Source: Microbacterium sp. (GTDB lineage: Bacteria; Actinomycetota; Actinomycetes; Actinomycetales; Microbacteriaceae). Taken from it: a DNA stretch of 64,000 nucleotides. The number at the start of each line of letters is the position of its first letter. The stretch's first letter is position 1. The position numbers and the translations under genes were made by a program. This document shows positions 50,736 to 57,565 of this stretch, one piece after another. The stretch is taken from assembly GCA_013823625.1 (NCBI GenBank), contig PNMM01000002.1, positions 186,001 to 250,000 of the forward strand. Direction: 5' to 3'. The notes below the pieces were generated by a model, which was not told the origin of the DNA, did not search any database, and saw nothing but the letters and a program-made list of their open reading frames with translations.

Positions 50736-51988
50736 GGCTGCTGCGCTGAGGCTTCGGCGGCCCGTCGCTCAAGATGACGGCGCTCGGCCTCGTTGCTGGT
50801 CAACTGCAACGCGCGCTCGAAACTCGCGGCCGCCGGACGACCCGCACGCGCGAGCAACTCGCCGCGCGTCGCGTGGAACAAGTGGTAGTCGTCAAGGCCG
50901 GTGAGGCGGTCGAGCACGGCGAGGCCAGCGAGCGGGCCGTCGGCCATCGCAATCGCCACGGCGCGGTTGAGCTCAACGACAGGGTTGGGCGCCATGCGCC
51001 CGAGTTGCGCATACAGCTCGGCGATCGCCGACCAATCGGTGTCGGCGGCCGTGCGCGCGTTGGCGTGATGCCCCGCGATGATCGCTTGCACTTGGTAGGG
51101 GCCCGGCGCCATGCGCGTCATCGCGCTGTGCAGGCGGGCGTTGGCTTCGGTGATGACGTCGAGGTTCCAGCCGGTGCGGTCTTGGTGCTCGAGCAGCACG
51201 AGCTCGCCGAGCCCGTCGACCCGCGTGCCCGAACGCGCGTGGTGATAGAGCTCGAGCGCGAGCAGCCCCTCGGCCTCGGCGCTCGCGGGCACCTCGTCGA
51301 CCACCTGGCGCGTCAGCCGAATGGCCTCGAGCATCAGGTCGACCCGGGTCACGTGCGCGGCGCCGCGCGACAGGTATCCCTCGTTGAAGATCAGGTAGAG
51401 CACCCGCAACAGGGCGTCCACGCGCTCGTCGAGATTCGCCGGAATCGTCAGCGGCATACCCGCCTCACGAATCTTGCGCTTGGCACGCACGACGCGCTGC
51501 GTGAGCGTGGCCTCGGGCAGCAGGTAGGCGGCCGCGACTTCGGCGGCGGTCAATCCGCCCGCCAGCCGCAGGGTCAGTGCCACCTGCGTGTCACGGTCGA
51601 GCGCCGGATGGCAGCAGAGCAGAAGAAGTCGAAGGCGTTCGTCGCCGAGAGAAGAAGCATCCATGATCAGGTCGTCTTCCTCCTCGGCGTCAGTCGTGGT
51701 GTGGTGCGCGGTCAGTTCGGGCGCGGCGTCGTGCAGTCGGCGACGGGATGCCCGGTCTCGCCGCAGCTGGTCGATCAGGGTGTTGCGGGCCACGGTGTAG
51801 AGCCACGCGGCGGGGCTTTCGGGAATGCCCGACTGCCACGCGGTCAGGGCGGTGATGAGAGCATCCTGAACCGCATCGTCGGCGGCATCGAGGTCGCCAA
51901 AACGGCGCGTGAGGAGAGCGAGCACTCGCCCGCTCTCCTCACGCGCTAGCCGGGTGACGGCGTCGGCGATCTCCGCCGCGGTGGTCAC
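50732..51988 (-). CDS. ECF42-type RNA polymerase sigma factor
   Basis: 418 residues. Sigma regions 2 and 4 (about 10-180: DAADDAVQDALITALTAW, VALTLRLAGGLTAAEVAAAYLLPEATLTQRVVRAKR) are followed by a 230-residue C-terminal extension with tetratricopeptide-like helices (VELNRAVAIAMADGPLAGLAVLDRL), the hallmark of ECF42. In this group the extension replaces an anti-sigma factor, and a DGPF-motif YCII protein is encoded next door, as here (51996-52358). The AxxRxxLID segment NTLIDQLRRDR is intact. Confidence 0.93.
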   Translation of the reverse strand: MTTAAEIADAVTRLAREESGRVLALLTRRFGDLDAADDAVQDALITALTAWQSGIPESPAAWLYTVARNTLIDQLRRDRASRRRLHDAAPELTAHHTTTDAEEEDDLIMDASSLGDERLRLLLLCCHPALDRDTQVALTLRLAGGLTAAEVAAAYLLPEATLTQRVVRAKRKIREAGMPLTIPANLDERVDALLRVLYLIFNEGYLSRGAAHVTRVDLMLEAIRLTRQVVDEVPASAEAEGLLALELYHHARSGTRVDGLGELVLLEHQDRTGWNLDVITEANARLHSAMTRMAPGPYQVQAIIAGHHANARTAADTDWSAIAELYAQLGRMAPNPVVELNRAVAIAMADGPLAGLAVLDRLTGLDDYHLFHATRGELLARAGRPAAASFERALQLTSNEAERRHLERRAAEASAQQP

Positions 51989-51995
51989 GCTGTGG

Positions 51996-52358
51996 TTACG
52001 CCGCGTCCGGGCGGAACGCGACCGGGCGAATCTCGAGCGAGCCGTTATCCATCGGAAGCTTCTTCGCGAGCTCGATGGCCTCGTCGAGGTTCTCGGCCGA
52101 GATCAGGTAGTAGCCGCCGAACTGCTCTTTCGTCTCGGCGAAGGGTCCGTCGACGAGCTCGGGTGCCTGGCCGGGCGTCAGGCGAAGCGTCGTCGCGCTC
52201 ATCGTCGGAGCAAGGTTGGCGCCGCTGACCCAGTGGCCGCCCTCGATGAGCAGCTGGTTGTAGGCCATCCATTCGCCCATGAATTCTTCGAAGCCGGGGT
52301 CGCCGGGAGCAGGGCGGGGGGAGGACTCGTCGCCGTGGATGAGGATCATGAATTCCAT
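51996..52358 (-). CDS. DGPF-motif YCII protein, ECF42 partner
   Basis: 120 residues. MEFMILIHGDESSPRP, GEWMAYNQLLIEGGHWVSGANL and VDGPFAETKEQFGGYYLI carry the DGPF signature of YCII-related proteins that are genetically linked to ECF42 sigma factors. The stop lies 7 bases before the sigma start, so the two are cotranscribed. In Streptomyces DGPF proteins are targets of the sigma factor; their reaction is unknown. Confidence 0.93.
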   Translation of the reverse strand: MEFMILIHGDESSPRPAPGDPGFEEFMGEWMAYNQLLIEGGHWVSGANLAPTMSATTLRLTPGQAPELVDGPFAETKEQFGGYYLISAENLDEAIELAKKLPMDNGSLEIRPVAFRPDAA

Positions 52359-52390
52359 GTGCGTTTCTTTCCTTTCAAGGTGGGTGGGGG

Positions 52391-52804
52391 TCAGTTGCCG
52401 ACGAGACCGATGACGAGTGCCATGGTGACGAACACAAGAAGATCGTGTCCGGTGTTGATGAGCAAAAGTTTGACAGAACGCGACTCAAACACGGTCGTGA
52501 TGAGCGCCCGACCCGCCGAGAACGCGAGCCAGCCGAACACGGCCGAGTAGAGCGCGGCTTCAAGTAGCGAGTTCTGGTTGGCGACCTGCGACGCCGAGGC
52601 GAAGTAGGCGAGCACGAACGCGCCGACGAGGTTCACCACCAAGGCAATCGGATACTGCACAGCGTCTTTCGCGGCAGGCCGCTCGTCGAGCTGCGCGAGG
52701 CGCGTCCACAGCTTGCGGAAGATGAGGCCGAACCACAGCCAGCCGACCACCATGGCGGCAACGGCGGCTCCGAGAACGGCGAAGATGTTGATGTCGAAGG
52801 GCAT
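52391..52804 (-). CDS. DUF1761 membrane protein
   Basis: 137 residues, four TM helices (about 8-28, 53-72, 83-103, 112-134). The start NIFAVLGAAVAAMVVGWLWFG and the PIALVVNLVGAFVLAYF helix are DUF1761 wording. Function unknown; the family often accompanies ECF41/42 loci, and here it lies 32 bases upstream of the DGPF gene on the same strand, so it may belong to that operon. Confidence 0.85.
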   Translation of the reverse strand: MPFDINIFAVLGAAVAAMVVGWLWFGLIFRKLWTRLAQLDERPAAKDAVQYPIALVVNLVGAFVLAYFASASQVANQNSLLEAALYSAVFGWLAFSAGRALITTVFESRSVKLLLINTGHDLLVFVTMALVIGLVGN

Positions 52805-52932
52805 GTTCGTCTCTTTCTGAGGCGAGCTACTTGCTTGCTCTCACTCAGATGACGAACGGCTCAGGGTGAATCGACAAACTGAGCAAAATGTTTTTTGTTC
52901 CTCCGATTCACTGCATGCTCGCCCGCACCGCG

Positions 52933-53499
52933 TCATGATCGCGACCCCGAGCGTCGCTTCTCGGCATCGATAGCCTGGCGTGCAAGCACCAGGTAATCAT
53001 CACGACTGTCGGTGAGCACCATGGAATCTTCGCCATAGGCATCGAACGCGATGTCGACCAGTTGTTGGGGGTCAGTGATGCCGGCATGTCGTGCCAATAG
53101 CCCCAGATCAAAGAGGTCGTGGTGCCGTGCTGCGGCGAGCTTCATGGCAATGAGTTCTTCGACACTCGCGATGGTGATCGTGACCCCCGTTTTCGACGCG
53201 CCACTGTTTTCCCGCGGCGGCACAAAGGGGCTTGCGTTCACGTTGAACCACGTCGGCGACAGATTCAAATCATCGGCAATAGTCGCAACCACTTTGTTCA
53301 CTGATCGAGATGGTGAGACTGTGGCATCGATGTCCGTCGTGAATCGGGTCTCGCGGTCATCCGGAAACAACAGCGCAATCGCCGAACCGCCGATCACGTG
53401 AATGTGCGCGTCGATTCCTTCGCTCGCGAGCCTTTCGGCAAGCACGTCAAGCAACCTGCGTATGTCGGCAGGGCTCATCTGGTGCTCATTGACCGACAT
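52933..53499 (-). CDS. DUF6036-type nucleotidyltransferase, possible toxin
   Basis: 188 residues. A minimal nucleotidyltransferase fold is visible: VIGGSAIALLFPDD (35-48) and TTDIDATVSPS (54-64), giving the GGS and DxD metal/nucleotide motifs with Asp56 and Asp58, then a helical domain with EELIAMKLAAARHHDLFDLGLL, the wording of AbiEii/DUF6036 enzymes. Its start overlaps the stop of the XRE gene by one base (TGATG). Paired HTH/nucleotidyltransferase genes are often type II or IV toxin-antitoxin or abortive-infection modules. Confidence 0.8.
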   Translation of the reverse strand: MSVNEHQMSPADIRRLLDVLAERLASEGIDAHIHVIGGSAIALLFPDDRETRFTTDIDATVSPSRSVNKVVATIADDLNLSPTWFNVNASPFVPPRENSGASKTGVTITIASVEELIAMKLAAARHHDLFDLGLLARHAGITDPQQLVDIAFDAYGEDSMVLTDSRDDYLVLARQAIDAEKRRSGSRS

Positions 53500-54080
53500 C
53501 AGGTGCGCTCGAGACTTCGCGCGTCAATGAAGATGTTGAGTCGACGTAGATGATCGGGCGTGCTGTGCTTGGCCCGTTCTCGTAGGGCAGGGAAGTCTGA
53601 AACGAACCACCGTTCAGCCAATCTGCTTGTCGTTGTCCAGGCCGGGCGCCTCGACCCGTGCAGCGCATGCCCATAGGTTGCGCGAAAGAGGGTGTCCCAC
53701 CGACGATCGGGCAGCGGCGTGGGAGCGAGCTCGAGCTCGCGCGGGTCGAAGAGGTCGGGGTTATCTCGCAGCTCTTGGACTGCGTGGGTCAGTAGCCGCA
53801 GCGGATACGTCGGCTGGCGATCAGCGAGCAACGATTGCGCCATGGACTCTGCAACGCGATAAGGGGCGTATCGCGACATTCGCGTCTCGGTGCCAGCGGT
53901 GACCCGAAGGCCCGCCCCCATGGCCGCCAACGCTTCGCGCAGGCTGTTGAGCTTGATCGTTCCTTCTGCCTCCGAACGTTCAAGCTGAGAAATCGCGCTC
54001 GGAGTCACCGCCAGCCGCCGCGCGAGTTCGTTCACCGAGATCCCCGCGGCGAGTCGAGTCGACTTGATCGCTGTCGTCAC
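53499..54080 (-). CDS. XRE-family HTH protein of a nucleotidyltransferase pair
   Basis: 193 residues. The N-terminal HTH (about 5-55) reads IKSTRLAAGISVNELARRLAVTPSAISQLERSEAEGTI. The C-terminal 120 residues are helical with conserved-looking RRWDTLFRATYGHALHGSRRP and AERWFVSDFPALRERAKHSTP; I do not recognise that domain. It resembles the HTH partner of 'mobile mystery' and AbiEi-type modules. The start is GTG at 54080 with GGAGGG five bases upstream. A palindrome over the -10 suggests autoregulation. Confidence 0.8.
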   Translation of the reverse strand: MTTAIKSTRLAAGISVNELARRLAVTPSAISQLERSEAEGTIKLNSLREALAAMGAGLRVTAGTETRMSRYAPYRVAESMAQSLLADRQPTYPLRLLTHAVQELRDNPDLFDPRELELAPTPLPDRRWDTLFRATYGHALHGSRRPAWTTTSRLAERWFVSDFPALRERAKHSTPDHLRRLNIFIDARSLERT

Positions 54081-54100
54081 GTGGCCCTCCGATCGCGTTG

Positions 54101-54116
54101 ATTTTAGCTATAGCTA
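54101..54116 (-). promoter_or_regulatory. promoter with palindromic operator for XRE/nucleotidyltransferase operon
   Basis: TAGCTATAGCTA (54105-54116) is a perfect 12-bp palindrome. It overlaps a -10-like TAAAAT (54106-54101 on the minus strand), about 20 bases before the GTG start. Autorepression by the XRE protein is the simplest reading. Confidence 0.6.
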
Positions 54117-54320
54117 CATTCTGGCACCACGGTGTGCGCGTGCGCGACATCATGATGCTGTCTCGACTGAGGCAGAGGCGGAAGGGGCTGACTCGAGGAG
54201 CGCGAAGGCCAGCAAGTCTGTGCCGCAGGCGAGAAACGGGTAGTCGTCGCGGAGGGCAGTGTCAATCAGCGTGACATCACGTATAGGTTCGACACGTGCT
54301 CAGGATTCGAGGTCGCTAGC

Positions 54321-54815
54321 GTGCAGAGGTTACTGAGCTTTCGTATTCGTCGGTGGTACTTCAAGCTGCTCTATGTCGCCGGGGTGTGGGTGACGGGGCT
54401 GATTTGGATTCCCCTTGTTGCACTCGGCACACCTGACCTTGCCGTGAGCATCGTGAATGTCGCCTTGAACCTCGTCGGCATTCTTTACGGAGCGCGAGTA
54501 TTCCGGGGCTTCGATGAGCCTGACGAACCAGCTAGACCTTGGTGGCAGATGACCGCTCGGCGCAGGTTGAGTCGAGTGATCGGCTCACTTGCGCTTTTCG
54601 GCGCGTTGATCTCTGTCTTGACTCTGGTTGGCGCGGCACTCGGGTGGGAATCGGCCGTTCGCTCGGTCGAGCGCCTCACACTCAGCGAGTCGATCATCAC
54701 CGCAGTCTTCTATGCGATCGTCGCGTTTCTCTACCTGAACTCAGCGGCTCGACTCCCGAAGCCTGGCCCGCGCGTCCGGCCACCGAAACTCACCAAACCG
54801 CCGAGGCTGACCTAG
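54321..54815 (+). CDS. four-helix membrane protein of unknown family
   Basis: 164 residues, GTG start. TM helices lie at about 15-37, 40-62, 88-110 and 122-143. The N-terminus is basic (LLSFRIRRWYFKLL), and the cytoplasmic tail is Pro/Lys-rich (KPGPRVRPPKLTKPP). No family was recognised. Base composition is less GC-rich than the core genes, which suits the accessory surroundings. The bases 54117-54320 upstream hold no gene that I can support. Confidence 0.55.
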   Translation: MQRLLSFRIRRWYFKLLYVAGVWVTGLIWIPLVALGTPDLAVSIVNVALNLVGILYGARVFRGFDEPDEPARPWWQMTARRRLSRVIGSLALFGALISVLTLVGAALGWESAVRSVERLTLSESIITAVFYAIVAFLYLNSAARLPKPGPRVRPPKLTKPPRLT

Positions 54816-54867
54816 CGGCAAACCCCGTGACGATGCCCGAACGGCCAGTTCATGATCGTCACTCCCC

Positions 54868-55251
54868 CTAGCCCGGGAGGCGACTCGGCTTCCAGCTGCG
54901 AGCAACCTGGATGAATCGGCCGACAAGTTCTCGCAGATCGGCTTCGCACGTGACCATCAGAGTTCGCTCGTGCGCCTCTCCTTCGGTGCCATACCCAAAC
55001 TCGACTTCGCCTGAGTCCCAGAGAATGACTTCGAAGTCTGCCCATGCCGCCTTTACCGACAGAGACCGCCGCTCCTTGTAACGGTGCGGCGTTTTCGCGT
55101 ATCGCACGACCCCGATATCGATGAACTCAGGAATGTGTTCGGCGACAATTGCGTCGAACAGCTTCAAGAGATCCAATGAGGCAGTGCCTCCCTGGTCGCC
55201 TGCGACTGCGCCTTTCGGTTCGTCGCGACTGGCTCGGAACGAAGCCATCAC
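54868..55251 (-). CDS. unrecognised small protein, second gene of a coupled pair
   Basis: 127 residues, soluble. LDLLKLFDAIVAEHIPEFIDIGVVR is followed by a strand-rich part (SVKAAWADFEVILWDSGEVEFGYG) and a helix TCEADLRELVGRFIQVARSW. Its ATG overlaps the stop of the upstream membrane protein (ATGA). Small acidic beta/alpha proteins of this kind are often immunity proteins, but nothing here proves it. Codon use is less GC-rich than in the core genes. Function unknown. Confidence 0.6.
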   Translation of the reverse strand: MMASFRASRDEPKGAVAGDQGGTASLDLLKLFDAIVAEHIPEFIDIGVVRYAKTPHRYKERRSLSVKAAWADFEVILWDSGEVEFGYGTEGEAHERTLMVTCEADLRELVGRFIQVARSWKPSRLPG

Positions 55252-55835
55252 GAGAACTCCCCTGTTCGCGGCAGGTGCCGCACCGCTTCAGCAGTGAGCA
55301 TCTTCCCTGTCGAGACGTCGTACAACACGACGTCAACCAGGTTTCCGCCAAGGAACAAGAGCCGCAAGCACGGCTGATCAATGGGGTTGCCGCGATAAAG
55401 CATCTCCGTCGTGAACCCGGCCAGATTGAATCCGACGACAAGTTCGGCGACTACCTGTCGATCACGTGCTGCACGAAATACGACTCGGTCGTCCGCAAGG
55501 GTTGCGATAACCACGTCTGCCTTGAGCGGCAGACCCAGCACGCCACTCGATGTGCGAATCGCTCGAGCTTCTGCGCGCTCCAGCAATGCCAACACGATGT
55601 GGGCGTCTGGGTGCTGGAGGGCGATCTCCTGAGCGGAACGTTGCGCATTGTCGAGCCAACGCGAACGCCTCACCATCACCAGACCAATGAAGAAGAAGGC
55701 GAGAACTCCAAGCCCCAAAACTATCCACAGTTCCGGCTCGAATCCATCGGCATAGCGCACGAGCACCAGCACTGATGACACCAGCACGACGACCGGAAGC
55801 ACGAAGTGAATGACGATCCTCAGTGGTCTCGACAC
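55248..55835 (-). CDS. unrecognised two-helix membrane protein
   Basis: 195 residues with two TM helices near the N-terminus (about 8-28 and 35-55), then a cytoplasmic domain (60-195) with ADVVIATLADDRVVFRAARDRQVVAELVVGF and FLGGNLVDVVLYDVSTGKML, an alternating strand pattern. No family recognised. The GTG start at 55835 has GGGGAG seven bases upstream. The next gene overlaps by 4 bases. The longer frame to 56069 would be antisense to the adjacent membrane-protein gene. Confidence 0.6.
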   Translation of the reverse strand: MSRPLRIVIHFVLPVVVLVSSVLVLVRYADGFEPELWIVLGLGVLAFFFIGLVMVRRSRWLDNAQRSAQEIALQHPDAHIVLALLERAEARAIRTSSGVLGLPLKADVVIATLADDRVVFRAARDRQVVAELVVGFNLAGFTTEMLYRGNPIDQPCLRLLFLGGNLVDVVLYDVSTGKMLTAEAVRHLPRTGEFS

Positions 55836-55923
55836 CTGGGCTCCCCTGTTGAGCAAGCGCCCTGAGACACAGCGCGCAACGATAAGCCAGACAGTAGCAA
55901 GGGGTCGATCGTGAACGACGCGC

Positions 55924-56871
55924 TCACGAACCAGTTCGCCGCCGCGCCCCCACCCACGCCACCACGAACAGCACCGTCGCGAGCGGAACGGTGATGGCGT
56001 AGAAGAGCCAACCCGTCGGGATCGGGTCCGGTGCCGACGTGAGCAGGGCGAACACGGGCGTCGCCACAACCGGAATCACCGCCAGGCGACCCAGGGCACG
56101 CCAGGGGGTCGGGCCGGCGAGGGGCTCAGGCGCAGCATCCACAGCCCGCGGGGTTGTCGTGATGAGCGCGACCACCGCCAGCCCCACGAGCGCCGGCCCG
56201 ACGAGCGTCAGCGGGTTCTCGATGGCGTTGAGCACGGCGAGCGCCGCGAGCAGCAGGAGGGCGGTGAGGGTTCCGGGCAGGCCGGGTGCGGCGCGGTGGC
56301 GCAGCGCCCACCAGCCGGCGAGGCCCGCGGCGAAGGCGACGGTCGTAACGCCAACGTAGGCCGCGAACTCGCCGATCGAGCTGGTCGCGCCCTCTTCGAA
56401 GCGCCAGAAGGCAGCCCATGCGCCGACGGATGCTCCCACCGCCGCGAGCCGCCACACGGAGCCGCGCGCCGGGCGGTCGAGGGTTCGCGGAATCCACCAC
56501 CACCCCACCAACACGGTGAAGAGCGCGTGCCAGGCGAGGCCCGTCCAGCTGATGGTGAGTGGCAGGTCGTCGATGACGGTCGTGACGATGACGCCTTCAA
56601 CGAGCCAGCCGAAGAGCGCCCCGAGCAGCAGGATGCGCCGCCACGCCCCCGGCCCCGTCGCGCTCACGCGCCAGCGCTGCGCCACGAAGCGCACCACCTG
56701 CACGGCCAGCCCGTAGGCCACGACCGTGCTCACGAACCCCAGCACCGAGTCGCCCGGCCGCAACTTCGCCCAGAACCACGACTCGCTCACCACCACCGCG
56801 GCAACGGCGAGGCACGCGGTCGCCGCGAACGAGAGCGCGAGGCGCGCGAGCGGGCTGCGGGCGTGGGCCAT
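55924..56871 (-). CDS. multi-pass membrane protein of unknown family
   Basis: 315 residues with about nine hydrophobic helices, starting MAHARSPLARLALSFAATACLAV. WWWIPRTLDRP and SIGEFAAYVGVTTVAF are in the central part. No transporter or enzyme motif is visible. GC content is back to the high level of the core genome. Its start codon lies at the edge of a repeated block (56868-56910) also found at 61748-61790. Function unknown. Confidence 0.65.
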   Translation of the reverse strand: MAHARSPLARLALSFAATACLAVAAVVVSESWFWAKLRPGDSVLGFVSTVVAYGLAVQVVRFVAQRWRVSATGPGAWRRILLLGALFGWLVEGVIVTTVIDDLPLTISWTGLAWHALFTVLVGWWWIPRTLDRPARGSVWRLAAVGASVGAWAAFWRFEEGATSSIGEFAAYVGVTTVAFAAGLAGWWALRHRAAPGLPGTLTALLLLAALAVLNAIENPLTLVGPALVGLAVVALITTTPRAVDAAPEPLAGPTPWRALGRLAVIPVVATPVFALLTSAPDPIPTGWLFYAITVPLATVLFVVAWVGARRRTGS

Positions 56872-56910
56872 GGATGCGCGCTCAGCGCCGCCCGCGCGCG
56901 CCCACTACCG
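56868..56910. repeat. dispersed repeat, copy 1
   Basis: The first 37 bases, from CCATGGATGCGCGCTCAG, are identical to 61748-61784. The block then ends CTACCG against TCACCG. Both copies also share CATGGGTTCAG.GTAGTT further on (56924 and 62023), so the flanks of a small gene are duplicated. Confidence 0.6.
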
Positions 56911-56926
56911 CGCACTGTTGGGTCAT
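56882..56926 (-). pseudogene. deleted relative of the Ser-Gly repeat protein gene
   Basis: A 14-codon frame, MTQQCAVVGARGRR, with the same start context and the same C-terminus (VMGARGRR in the other) as the gene at 61762-62025. TACGCT lies six bases before the ATG. It has lost all Ser-Gly repeats. It is most simply an internal deletion of a duplicated copy; whether it is translated is unknown. Confidence 0.45.
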
Positions 56927-57109
56927 GGGTTCAGCGTAGTTTCGCGGTTTACGCCGCGCCACGAGATTAAGCGGTTCTGACGCACGCGCGCTGAACTCAG
57001 CAGTTGACGCTGCTCGTAGGCAATCACTACCTATTTCGCGCGAATGACCGACTCGGGCACGGTGGTATCGCGGTCGGCCGACCGCGCCACTGTGAAAGGG
57101 ATCCCGACC

Positions 57110-57565
57110 ATGCGACTCACCCGACCTGCCGCCGTTCTCGCCGCTGCCGCGCTCACCCTGAGCCTGACGGGATGCTTCGCCAACCCGCTCGAGAGCGTCG
57201 TCGAGGGGGTCATCGAAGATCAGACCGGTGTCGAGGTGGATGTGGACGGGTCGGGCGGGGCAAGCTCCGTCAGCCTGCCAGAGGGCTGGCCCGGCCTGCC
57301 GGTGCCCGCCGGCACGATCACCTCGGCAATCGCCTCCGACGGCACCTTCGTGCTCACGATCCTGTCGGAGTCGCCCGACTCAGTAGAGGCCGTCGCAGAA
57401 GAACTGCTCGCGAGCGGCTACACCGAGGTGTCGCGCGCCGACCTCGGCGGGCTCATCACGTTGGCGCTGTCATCGCCCGAGTGGACGGTCACTCTCGGCT
57501 GGGGCATCGACCCCGACACGCAGGAGACCTCGATCACCTATGGAGTGTCGCCCGCCAACGGCTGA
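57110..57565 (+). CDS. lipoprotein of unknown function
   Basis: 151 residues. Signal peptide with lipobox LSLTGC (Cys23) anchors it to the membrane. The mature part contains FANPLESVVEGVIEDQ, a Gly/Ser linker (DVDGSGGASS), and a strand-rich domain with LPEGWPGLPVPAGTI and PDSVEAVAEELLASGYTEV. No binding or catalytic motif was recognised. The start ATG at 57110 has AAAGGGA ten bases upstream. The stop codon overlaps the convergent LuxR gene by 28 bases. Confidence 0.75.
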   Translation: MRLTRPAAVLAAAALTLSLTGCFANPLESVVEGVIEDQTGVEVDVDGSGGASSVSLPEGWPGLPVPAGTITSAIASDGTFVLTILSESPDSVEAVAEELLASGYTEVSRADLGGLITLALSSPEWTVTLGWGIDPDTQETSITYGVSPANG

